A DNA stretch of 23,173 nt from Flavipsychrobacter sp. (lineage in GTDB: Bacteria > Bacteroidota > Bacteroidia > Chitinophagales > Chitinophagaceae). Of the stretch, positions 6,670-13,602 are shown piece by piece. The notes under the pieces were generated by a model. The model worked only from the letters and a program-made list of their open reading frames with translations. It did no database searches and had not been told where the DNA came from. Each line of letters starts with the position of its first letter. Position 1 is the first letter of the stretch. The stretch lies in the NCBI GenBank assembly GCA_021156265.1, contig JAJNBR010000008.1:1-23173 (forward strand). Direction: 5' to 3'. A program made the translations under genes and the position numbers.

Positions 6670-7269
6670 TTACTTCTTCGCTATGTTATACCAGGTATTC
6701 CAGTGAGTGGATGTACCTGCCGGGTCTGTGTACTCGGCGTAGGTAATGATGCGTTCTTGTCCCATACACGGTCCCCAGGGGTCATTCAACACAACATAGT
6801 TGGTGCCGCTCAGGGTCAGGTAGCCTTTTACAATAACCACGTGGCCCACTACGCCATCTGTGCCATAAGCCCAGGCCATTGGTTTTTTGCTGCAGAATAT
6901 CTGCTTGCGCAGGTTCTCCCAGCTCAGCCCGGTTGTGCTTTCGTCCGATTTACAACCTGCAGCGTCCAGCATGATCCAGCCCGGCATATTACAGTTGTTG
7001 GTTTTTGGACAGGCAGCTCCGTCGTTTTGCGGGTTGCAGCAATCCGTCCGGGTGAAAGCCTGGTTGGCCAGCGAGCACTGGGTAATGGAGACGCCCAGGT
7101 GTTGTGCCAGCATTTGTGTGGTGGCCGCCCAGCACCAGTTGTTGGTCTCTTGCGGGCGTAGGGTGTTGGGTACGTTTCCGATTAGCTCTGGTTTGCAGCA
7201 ACTGCTAAGAAATAGAAGGACGATACCTGTAATTACAGGTAGGCGTTTCCATGTGGGAAAGCATTTCAT
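6670..7269 (-). CDS. Secreted papain-like cysteine protease (C70/AvrRpt2-like)
   Basis: The 199-residue product begins with a basic stretch and a hydrophobic signal ending in LSSC, so it is probably a lipoprotein anchored at Cys24. The active-site region is classic for papain-fold enzymes: Cys46 in QETNNWCWAA, His143 in VVGHVVIVKGY, and Asp163 in VLNDPWGP. The motif set and the short length fit the C70 (AvrRpt2-like) or C39-like families rather than full papains, and no prodomain is visible. The mature part has many more cysteines (about ten), which suggests disulfide bonds outside the cytoplasm. It is the first gene of a two-gene operon with the lipoprotein at 5964-6644. Substrates could be environmental peptides or proteins of competing cells; the sequence does not say. 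Confidence 0.82.
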   Translation of the reverse strand: MKCFPTWKRLPVITGIVLLFLSSCCKPELIGNVPNTLRPQETNNWCWAATTQMLAQHLGVSITQCSLANQAFTRTDCCNPQNDGAACPKTNNCNMPGWIMLDAAGCKSDESTTGLSWENLRKQIFCSKKPMAWAYGTDGVVGHVVIVKGYLTLSGTNYVVLNDPWGPCMGQERIITYAEYTDPAGTSTHWNTWYNIAKK

Positions 7270-7438
7270 GTGTGAATGATTTTGATGTGAAAAAATCCCT
7301 TATCGCAACTAAAGTAATCTTAATTCATTCTAAATATTAATGTTTTATTCCCATTGTGTGTATAATTAATAGGAGTCTGACGCTAATTGGCACAATTAAA
7401 CCGCGTAGTAAAACGTTATTAGTCAAAACTGTACTGTT

Positions 7439-7816
7439 ATGGTGGCTGAAAACAAAACTTTTACCATACCCAGTCTGAACAGATTGTTGTACCGCACTTT
7501 TTTAGGCAGCCTGATCATGTTTGGCTTCATTTCCCTTTGGGAGTACATAACCGACCCGGATCCAATTGACCCGGGCACTTTTCTTTTTTATGGCCTGGTG
7601 CTGATCATGTGCCTCGGGGTACAATGGGCCATGTTTAAACTGAAGCTGGATACCTTGTTAAGAAACTATCCTGCAATTACCAGTAATATTCTCGGTATTG
7701 CCGTATTCTACATCTTCTTATTTATGAAACAGCCGGTGATACTGTTTGGCGTTACCCTTTTGATTCTTTCTGTGCTGGCCTGGCATTGGATCACTACCTA
7801 TAAGGACGAATCATAA
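7439..7816 (+). CDS. Small integral membrane protein, function unknown
   Basis: This 125-residue protein has four predicted membrane helices arranged as two hairpins (about residues 20-37, 47-64, 80-96 and 99-117). Between the first two lies an acidic loop with the repeated DPDPIDPG. There are no recognisable catalytic or binding motifs. It starts at ATG 7439 in an AT-rich context and is divergent from the protease operon, with 169 bases between. The downstream 0.4-kb non-coding stretch has its own promoter, so it is probably monocistronic. I do not recognise the family. Confidence 0.75.
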   Translation: MVAENKTFTIPSLNRLLYRTFLGSLIMFGFISLWEYITDPDPIDPGTFLFYGLVLIMCLGVQWAMFKLKLDTLLRNYPAITSNILGIAVFYIFLFMKQPVILFGVTLLILSVLAWHWITTYKDES

Positions 7817-7818
7817 AG

Positions 7819-7849
7819 TTGAATATATTGTAAAAATAACGTATTTTTG
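7819..7849 (+). promoter_or_regulatory. Bacteroidota-type promoter
   Basis: TTG at 7819-7821 and a perfect TAnnTTTG (TATTTTTG) at 7842-7849 are separated by 20 bases, within the spacing described for the Bacteroidota primary sigma factor (-33 and -7 elements). It begins 3 bases after the stop of the preceding gene and would drive the possible small ORF at 7904 and the membrane-protein gene at 8198. Confidence 0.55.
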
Positions 7850-7903
7850 CATTGTGATCTGGATCTGTTAGTCGATTGCTCGCAGTCGACTATTTTAAAT
7901 CCT

Positions 7904-8005
7904 ATGACAATGAAAGGCCCAACACAACGCTTTGAAGCTTCGGTTCCCAGCCAATCGCAAAATGTGATCATTGAAAAACAACTACAACCAAACGCAGTGA
8001 GCTAG
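7904..8005 (+). CDS. Possible 33-residue small ORF in the leader
   Basis: ATG 7904 (or ATG 7910) to TAG 8003-8005 encodes a hydrophilic peptide beginning MTMKGPTQRF and ending QLQPNAVS. It has no cysteine, no signal peptide and no membrane helix. Support is its position 55 bases after a consensus promoter and its AT-rich start context (TTTTAAATCCT). It could be a leader peptide, a free small protein, or chance. No known family is recognised. Confidence 0.3.
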   Translation: MTMKGPTQRFEASVPSQSQNVIIEKQLQPNAVS

Positions 8006-8197
8006 TGAATGCAAATGAAAGATCTTATTTTATGAACAAACTGTAACAAATTCGCAGATAAACTCAATACTGGTAAGCAATTCAGAAGAAAACAACTGGC
8101 CAGTAGGGTCAATTTAACAGGAGGTTTGTACAACAAGCCCGGATAATTGGGGTTATCGCTAAAAAATCCGCCCATTGTAGCCTATATTGATTTCACC

Positions 8198-9379
8198 ATG
8201 CCAGCCGCTATACAACGATCATTAACCCCCGACAAACGAATAAAGGCAACAGAGATAACATTATACCTTGCTTTGATCGCCGGTATCGTGATGTCGTTCA
8301 AGTTATGGATATCCGGCAGGATGTTCCCGATGTTCCCTGTTACCACAAGCCTGTCTGCTTTTCCAGCCGGGGTCGATCAGGTTATCGTGTACGCAATGAT
8401 CGCTGTGCTCGCTGTCAATTGTTTTCTCCGGAAGTCCTATTTGAATGTGAGTTTTCTCTTCCTGCTCTGGCTATTGCTAATGCGCGACCAGAACCGTTGG
8501 CAAGCCTGGGTATACATGTACATACTGATGATGATACCTTTTATCTTTCGATCGAAGTTTGATAACGGGGGCATTCTACACTACGTGCGCCTGATGATGA
8601 TCGGCGTATACCTGTGGAGCGGTTTGCATAAAATAAATCCGAGTTTCCCCCAAATAAGCTTCCAGCTGATGGTTACCAAGCTATTCAACATCACCGACCC
8701 TAAGTTGGTGGAAGCGATACTGCCGTTTGGGTATGCGGTAGCTTTTATTGAAATAGTTATGGCAGTGTTCCTGTATTTTCCTAAAACAAGGCTGGTGGGC
8801 CTGGTACTTGCAGTGGGCAGTCATATACTCATATTGTTCTTCATCAGTCCGCTGGGTATCGGCTATAATTATATTGTAGTGCCCTGGAACCTCGCAATGA
8901 TCGCATTTGTGATCCTGGGTTTTTACGATACGCGGGATAAGATAGCGTTTGTAGCCGGTCGCAAGTTCAACTGGAAATTACTTCCAGTATTGGTGTTTGT
9001 TTGGCTGATGCCCGTATTCAATCTGTTCGGTTACTGGGATAACAATTTATCCTTTCAGCTTTATGCCAACAAGGAGCAGCGGTTATTCGTTGCCATCTCA
9101 GATGGTGAGTTGCCCAAAGTGAACAACGCGCTGAGCAAATACTGCCTGCGCATAAATGAAATAAAGGATGGGGTTGCGCTGGATGTGAATGAATGGAGCA
9201 TAGGGGAGCTGAATGTACCACTCAACCATCAGCGGCGGCTGTATAAGTACGTGGCCAATGTTTTCTGTAATATGGATATCAAACAGGGAGAGGTTTTTTT
9301 CCTATTGCTCAAACAAAACGGAAAAAAGGCGGATATCCAGGCGGTTTCATGCCAGGAGCTGATGATGGAGTTTGAGTAG
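8198..9379 (+). CDS. Polytopic membrane protein, HTTM/DoxX-like
   Basis: I place the start at ATG 8198 (393 residues). The frame is open upstream to a TTG at 8147, but that stretch has no start-like context. About eight to nine hydrophobic helices occupy the first 290 residues. The block YLWSGLHKINPSFP, just after a helix, resembles the conserved motif of HTTM (vitamin-K carboxylase-like) and some DoxX-type proteins. The C-terminal 100 residues are soluble (from about LSFQLYANKEQRLFVAI). In HTTM relatives such a tail follows the membrane part, and most bacterial members have no known reaction. The gene follows a long leader with its own promoter and converges on surE with 86 bases between. 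The family assignment is tentative; that it is a real membrane protein is clear. Confidence 0.72.
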   Translation: MPAAIQRSLTPDKRIKATEITLYLALIAGIVMSFKLWISGRMFPMFPVTTSLSAFPAGVDQVIVYAMIAVLAVNCFLRKSYLNVSFLFLLWLLLMRDQNRWQAWVYMYILMMIPFIFRSKFDNGGILHYVRLMMIGVYLWSGLHKINPSFPQISFQLMVTKLFNITDPKLVEAILPFGYAVAFIEIVMAVFLYFPKTRLVGLVLAVGSHILILFFISPLGIGYNYIVVPWNLAMIAFVILGFYDTRDKIAFVAGRKFNWKLLPVLVFVWLMPVFNLFGYWDNNLSFQLYANKEQRLFVAISDGELPKVNNALSKYCLRINEIKDGVALDVNEWSIGELNVPLNHQRRLYKYVANVFCNMDIKQGEVFFLLLKQNGKKADIQAVSCQELMMEFE

Positions 9380-9390
9380 TACGGCTAAAA

Positions 9391-9461
9391 CGGCAACAAC
9401 TGAGCGAAGCGGACGTTGTCACCTTTGAAAAAGACCCCAATTCGGCAACAAACGGCAACAA
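9391..9461. repeat. Three copies of CGGCAACAA between convergent genes
   Basis: The 9-base word occurs at 9391-9399, 9443-9451 and 9453-9461, in the 86-base gap between the membrane-protein gene and surE. The last two copies are 10 bases apart. No good terminator hairpin is seen in this gap. Confidence 0.6.
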
Positions 9462-9465
9462 AACG

Positions 9466-10245
9466 CTATACCATGTCCTTCCATTGTTCCTCGAGCATTG
9501 TCTTCATCTGCATATCGGTCAGATCAAACTTCACCGGAACAATGGAAGCATAGTTCCTAGCCAGGGCTTCGACATCAGTATCATGCCCCTCATCCATATT
9601 CACGAACTTGCCTGTCATCCAGTAATAGTCCTTACCCCTTGGGTCTATGCGGTGGTCAAACTCCTCCTTCCATTTGGCATAAGCCTGTCGGCATATCTTC
9701 ATACCCTTGAACTCATGCGGTTGCACGATCGGGATGTTGACATTGAGTAAGGTATGGGCCGGCATCTTTTGCTCCAGCACCCGGCGGGTAATGGTGGTGG
9801 CCACGTTACGGGCAACGGTAAAATCGGCGTCGTAATTGAAGTCCAGCAGCGAAAAGCCGATGGAAGGAATGCCTTCTATGGCAGCTTCCATAGCAGCAGA
9901 CATGGTGCCGGAGTAGATAACATTGATAGAATAGTTCGCGCCGTGGTTGATGCCGCTTACGCAGATATCCGGTTTGCGGTGCAGTATCTTATCACGGGCA
10001 AGTTTGACACAATCAACAGGTGTACCGCTGCACTGCCAGGCAGGTATATCGCCGAATATATCAGCCTTATACAGCCGGAGCGGGTGGCCAATGGTGATGG
10101 CATGTCCCATTCCCGACTGCGGGCTATCGGGCGCTACTACAATTACATCTCCAAGTTCTTTGACAGCTTGTACCAGGTTGAAAATTCCGGGTGCAGCTAT
10201 TCCGTCGTCGTTCGTTACTAAAATGACCGGTTTGTCTGTTGCCAT
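9466..10245 (-). CDS. surE: 5'/3'-nucleotidase SurE
   Basis: SurE is a divalent-metal-dependent phosphatase that removes phosphate from nucleoside monophosphates (5' and 3') and from short polyphosphate, and is linked to survival in stationary phase. The length, 259 residues, is normal. The metal-site residues match the T. maritima enzyme by spacing: Asp13 and Asp14 in VTNDDGIAAPG, Ser44 in APDSPQSGMGHAIT, and Asn100 in VSGINHGANYS. GTPVDCVKLA (75-84) is also typical. The start ATG 10245 lies 9 bases after the stop of the ABC permease, so surE is the last gene of a minus-strand operon. No clear terminator follows it. Confidence 0.96.
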   Translation of the reverse strand: MATDKPVILVTNDDGIAAPGIFNLVQAVKELGDVIVVAPDSPQSGMGHAITIGHPLRLYKADIFGDIPAWQCSGTPVDCVKLARDKILHRKPDICVSGINHGANYSINVIYSGTMSAAMEAAIEGIPSIGFSLLDFNYDADFTVARNVATTITRRVLEQKMPAHTLLNVNIPIVQPHEFKGMKICRQAYAKWKEEFDHRIDPRGKDYYWMTGKFVNMDEGHDTDVEALARNYASIVPVKFDLTDMQMKTMLEEQWKDMV

Positions 10246-10254
10246 GCGGCAAAT

Positions 10255-11052
10255 TTACCAATCGCTCTTTAGTAATTTCTGGCGGCCAGCAAAATAATAG
10301 ATGCCGATCCACACAATTGAAGCAATGAGATAAGGGGTTGCCGGGGGAGCATCCTGCAACCTGGCCACAGACTTGAGCATATCAAGAATAGGGAAGGGTA
10401 GCAGTTCATCGCTGGCCTGCAAAGGCATGTAATTACCCAGATGAGAGCCCACCTTCCAATTGATGAGCCGGCTGACCAGGCTTTCAATGATCATGCTGTA
10501 CAGGAAGAACAAACCTATGGTAATACCGCTGCGCTTGAAGAACAATGACAGCAATAAGGCAAAACCATAATAGTTGAGTGACAGCACGAAAACGTAAAAT
10601 AGCTTTTCGATATGGCCGGGAAAATTACTCATACTGTCGGTACGCAGCGCAAACGCTACGCCTACGATGAAGACGTAAGCTGTGGTCAGTACGGCCAGGG
10701 CCAAAGCAACATGCCATTTTGCGTGGTAGAACTGCATCCTGCTCCAGCCATCTATGACGTTCTGCCGGTTGGTGCGATACTGGTATTCGTTGGTAGTAAG
10801 AATGATGACCAGGATGGAGATGAACATTACGAAGATGCTTGCCCAGAAGCCAACATTCTCCCAAACGTAGCTAAAAGAGTACACCTGGTTGAGGACGTTG
10901 ATGCCTGAATTGCCGCTGCCATTGATATTAAACAGGCTGTTGGCAATACCATAGTTCCACAGCGGCAGCAGCACAATGAAAAAGCCGGTAAGGATCCAGA
11001 AGGTGCGGTAGCTTTTGTATTTGAGCCATTCTATAGCGAGTAAGGACTTCAT
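10255..11052 (-). CDS. ABC-2 type transporter permease
   Basis: This 265-residue protein has six predicted membrane helices (about 17-37, 68-86, 112-134, 150-170, 173-190 and 241-258). The N-terminal helix begins after LLAIEWLKYKSYRTFW, typical of single-domain ABC-2 permeases of Bacteroidota. It should pair with the ATPase encoded 3 bases upstream, probably two permeases with two ATPases in the inner membrane. The substrate is unknown; related two-gene exporters act in antibiotic-peptide resistance, gliding and lipid export, but no specific marker is present. Its stop is 9 bases before surE, with no hairpin. Confidence 0.88.
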   Translation of the reverse strand: MKSLLAIEWLKYKSYRTFWILTGFFIVLLPLWNYGIANSLFNINGSGNSGINVLNQVYSFSYVWENVGFWASIFVMFISILVIILTTNEYQYRTNRQNVIDGWSRMQFYHAKWHVALALAVLTTAYVFIVGVAFALRTDSMSNFPGHIEKLFYVFVLSLNYYGFALLLSLFFKRSGITIGLFFLYSMIIESLVSRLINWKVGSHLGNYMPLQASDELLPFPILDMLKSVARLQDAPPATPYLIASIVWIGIYYFAGRQKLLKSDW

Positions 11053-11055
11053 GAA

Positions 11056-11946
11056 TTATTGGTTTGTGAGTTCGATGAATTTGGTTTCGAGGCTCTTCTT
11101 CTTAAGCACCAGGTGCGACAGCACAATGCCTTTGCTGATGCAGTGCTGGTTGACATGTGTCGGATCAACAGTTCGCTCGCACGAGAGCAACAAACCGCCG
11201 ACAATAGGTCGCATTTGCGTGATGCCGGGCATGGTGCGCAGTGCATCCTGCAAAACCTGGAGGTTGTCGGCTGCTACTTCTATCTGGTCTTCGCTGCGTA
11301 GTACTTCGTTTACGGGGCCGTTTACCAGCAGCTCGCCTTTTTTTAGGATGGCCACATGGGTGCATACCTTCTCCACCTCGTCCAGCAAGTGACTGGCCAT
11401 GATAATGGTGAAACCTTCGCGGTTCAGCTTCAAAATCAGTTCCCGAATCTCGGCGATGCCGGCAGGATCGAGGCCATTGGTGGGCTCGTCAAATACCAGC
11501 ACTTTTGGATTGCCCAGCAGGGTGGAAGCAATAGCAAGACGCTGTTTCATGCCCAGCGAGTAAGTCTGGAAAGCGCTGTCTTTACGTTGCAGCAGGCCTA
11601 CCTGCTCTAATACGCGCAACCTGTCATCATCACCGCGCTGTTTGATAGCCGCTGCGATCTTCAGGTTGTCCATGGCCGAGAGGTAGTGATAGAAATTGGG
11701 TGTCTCCAGTAAAGAGCCGCACTGGCGACGTGCAATATCATTTGGCATGCCGCCGAACCACTGGTAATTGCCGGCATCTGCGTTGAGCACATCGAGTATG
11801 ATACCGAGCAAGGTGGTCTTACCACTACCATTTGGACCGAGTATACCAAATACACTGCCTTCTGGCACATCGAATGACACGCCTTTCAAAGCTTGTATCG
11901 GTCCGTAAGCTTTGGAAAGTTGGTTGATCGAGAGAATGGTGTTCAC
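11056..11946 (-). CDS. ABC transporter ATP-binding protein (ABC-2 exporter)
   Basis: The 296-residue product has a complete nucleotide-binding domain: Walker A GPNGSGKTT (37-45), signature YSLGMKQR (129-136), Walker B VLVFDEP (149-155, catalytic Glu154), D-loop GLDPAG, and switch His186 in ASHLLDE. The Q-loop position has Glu81 (LLETPNFY) instead of Gln, which is common in the drug/bacitracin-type ABC-2 subfamily. The C-terminal 80 residues form the accessory domain usual for this group. It is fused to nothing and clearly belongs with the permease downstream (TAATTCATG junction). The stop of the reductase gene upstream is 11 bases away. Confidence 0.95.
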   Translation of the reverse strand: MNTILSINQLSKAYGPIQALKGVSFDVPEGSVFGILGPNGSGKTTLLGIILDVLNADAGNYQWFGGMPNDIARRQCGSLLETPNFYHYLSAMDNLKIAAAIKQRGDDDRLRVLEQVGLLQRKDSAFQTYSLGMKQRLAIASTLLGNPKVLVFDEPTNGLDPAGIAEIRELILKLNREGFTIIMASHLLDEVEKVCTHVAILKKGELLVNGPVNEVLRSEDQIEVAADNLQVLQDALRTMPGITQMRPIVGGLLLSCERTVDPTHVNQHCISKGIVLSHLVLKKKSLETKFIELTNQ

Positions 11947-11957
11947 TTTATGTATTG

Positions 11958-12779
11958 TTAGTTAAGGAAAAGGTCTTTTTGCAATTGCCCTCCGGGATTG
12001 ACCGCATACTCATCAAAGTTGGTGATGCCCGCATCAGCCAATACCTGCTCGTCCAGCAGCCAATTTCCGGTTAACTCGGTCGAAGGTCGTTGAAGTATAT
12101 GGTAGATAGCTTCTGCGACTATTTCAGGCTTGCGACTCCGCTGAACAAGGAAGTCTCCGCCCAACAGGTTTTTCACTGCTGCGGTAGCGATTGTAGTAGC
12201 GGGCCAAAGCGAATTAGCAGCTACACCGTCTTTTTTCAGTTCCTGCGACCAGCCGAGGGTCATCATGCTCATATTGTATTTGGCCAGGGTGTACGCGAGG
12301 TGCATGCCAAACCATTTTGGGTCAAGGTCAACGGGTGGTGAAAGGGTAATGATATGCGGGTTGTTACCCTTTTTCAAAAAAGGTATACAGTGCTTCGTAA
12401 CGAGGAAAGTACCGCGTACGTTGATATCGTGCATTAAGTCAAAGCGCTTCGCTTCCAGTGTCTGCGTATTGGAAAGGTTAATAGCAGAAGCATTGTTGAT
12501 CAGCGCATCCAGTCCACCAAAGAGGGCGGTACCTTTTTGAATCGCCTGGAGTATCTGTTCTTCGTCCCTGATATCGCATTGTACAGCCAGGGCTTTACCA
12601 CCCGCGGCAGTTACTTCATCTGCTGTCTGCTGTATAGTGCCCCCAAGCCGTGGGTCTTCATCCACTGACTTTGCAGCTACGATTATGTTAGCTCCTTCCC
12701 TGGCTAGTCTCAATGCTATCGCCTTGCCGATGCCTCTGCTGGCACCGGTAATAAAAATGGTCTTTCCTTTTAGCTGCAT
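11958..12779 (-). CDS. Short-chain dehydrogenase/reductase, HSDL2-like
   Basis: This is an NAD(P)-dependent oxidoreductase of 273 residues. The cofactor motif TGASRGIG is at 11-18, INNASA at 94-99, Asn120 in HDIN, and the catalytic set Ser147 (TLSPP), Tyr163 and Lys167 (YTLAK). The block LSPPVDLDPKWFGMHLAY is characteristic of the hydroxysteroid dehydrogenase-like protein 2 group, whose bacterial substrates are poorly known and probably fatty-acyl or lipid-like. It lacks the C-terminal SCP2 lipid-binding domain of the animal protein. It lies 11 bases upstream of the ABC ATPase gene and 39 bases downstream of the M15-like peptidase gene, so it probably belongs to the same transcript. A functional link with surE or the transporter is not evident. 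Confidence 0.9.
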   Translation of the reverse strand: MQLKGKTIFITGASRGIGKAIALRLAREGANIIVAAKSVDEDPRLGGTIQQTADEVTAAGGKALAVQCDIRDEEQILQAIQKGTALFGGLDALINNASAINLSNTQTLEAKRFDLMHDINVRGTFLVTKHCIPFLKKGNNPHIITLSPPVDLDPKWFGMHLAYTLAKYNMSMMTLGWSQELKKDGVAANSLWPATTIATAAVKNLLGGDFLVQRSRKPEIVAEAIYHILQRPSTELTGNWLLDEQVLADAGITNFDEYAVNPGGQLQKDLFLN

Positions 12780-12818
12780 ACCTGTTTAACGTTTATGACG
12801 TTAAAAAGTTACAGGTAT

Positions 12819-13295
12819 TTAACCATTTACCATAGAAAAATGCATTGGATCTTTGCGAATGGGCCATTGTTGCCCGCAAAAAATAGCGTTCCTGCTCATG
12901 ATATTTATGAATCCATCGCTCCATGTTCCTAAGCTTCCGTAAGGGTTTTGCTTAGCGTTCAGATCGATGGCAGCACCCCAACTGTGCACGGAAAGAACAG
13001 CCTCGCTACCTTTCATCAATCGTAGTTCGTAGGAACTATCGAGCGTTTTGATTTCCTGGTGCAGGTTTGCGGCCTCCAGTTCGGTGAAGGCGCGCTCCAA
13101 TAGAGGTGCGAAGTGTTTATGGATACGTATGTTTGGTTCTGGAAACCAGGGGAAGCGTTGGTGTACATGCCATTCAGTGATCCATTTATGGTCCCAGCCA
13201 ATATCCCTGGGATCGCCGTACCGGGTATAAAGCAGCAGTTGTGCATCGCCTGAAAATTCAACAGGAGGTTTTATGTCTTTAAGGTCGTTTTCCAT
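12819..13295 (-). CDS. M15-family (VanY/endolysin-like) zinc peptidase without signal peptide
   Basis: The 158-residue product shows the M15 zinc site: His104 and Asp111 in SVHSWGAAIDLN, and His152 with catalytic Asp149 in RKDPMHFS. The order, spacing and the intermediate TWSDGFINIM segment fit the M15C group, which includes L-Ala-D-Glu or D-Ala-D-Ala peptidases of phage endolysin type that cut peptidoglycan stem peptides. There is no signal peptide or membrane helix, and an in-frame TAG six codons before the ATG rules out an N-terminal extension. The enzyme is therefore either cytoplasmic or needs another exit route. No other phage genes are near. It appears to be the first gene of the operon that continues with the reductase (39 bases), ABC exporter and surE. 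Confidence 0.85.
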   Translation of the reverse strand: MENDLKDIKPPVEFSGDAQLLLYTRYGDPRDIGWDHKWITEWHVHQRFPWFPEPNIRIHKHFAPLLERAFTELEAANLHQEIKTLDSSYELRLMKGSEAVLSVHSWGAAIDLNAKQNPYGSLGTWSDGFINIMSRNAIFCGQQWPIRKDPMHFSMVNG

Positions 13296-13602
13296 GTTTT
13301 CAACGCCGGACTATGAGCCGACTAATTAAATTCTGATAAAATTCATACTTGATGTTATGGCGATTTTATTGCATCTCAATAGCCAGTTGCATGTCAGCGT
13401 TTTTTGAATGATGGTTTTTTTGTTATGTGATTTTTGTTGGAACGATTATTTTGTGCTTAATTATTTCGATTACAATTATTTACAGGGAGTTACGGTTTTT
13501 TTTGAAGTGTGTTTACTGGTTTCACTGTTAATACGCACCTCAAAATACAGTAGTTTTTTCTGTAATAACGCATAGTTAACAAGCAAAAACATTTGCCTGA
13601 AC
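13296..13602. other. Divergent promoter region, nothing specific identified
   Basis: This 307-base AT-rich gap separates the minus-strand operon from the giant kinase gene and must hold both promoters. The only weak plus-strand candidate is TTTG at 13419-13422 with TTATTTTG at 13446-13453 (one mismatch to TAnnTTTG, spacing 23, longer than usual). No hairpin, repeat or small ORF stands out. Confidence 0.4.

Larger units (their letters stand above)
7817..8197 (+). other. Long leader region before the HTTM-like gene
   Basis: About 380 bases without an established gene. It contains the promoter at 7819-7849, a small inverted repeat (TAGTCGA at 7869-7875 with TCGACTA at 7886-7892, followed by TTTT), a possible 33-codon ORF at 7904-8005, and two still shorter ATG frames near 8008 and 8032. 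A perfect AGGAGG at 8119-8124 has no start codon at usable distance. If transcription begins after the promoter, the untranslated leader of the downstream gene is roughly 340 bases. Confidence 0.5.

Noticed and set aside
7869..7896. Inverted repeat followed by TTTT as a terminator or attenuator
   Set aside because: The stem is only 7 bp with a 10-base loop and a short T run, too weak to call a terminator. I kept it only as part of the leader description.
8119..8124. Perfect Shine-Dalgarno AGGAGG
   Set aside because: No start codon of a lasting frame lies 5-10 bases downstream; the TTG at 8147 is 22 bases away. Bacteroidota rarely use this signal, so it is probably chance.
8147..8197. TTG start extending the HTTM-like protein by 17 residues
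   Set aside because: The ATG at 8198 has a better AT-rich leader, and the first helix begins well after it. The extension shows no feature, although it cannot be excluded.
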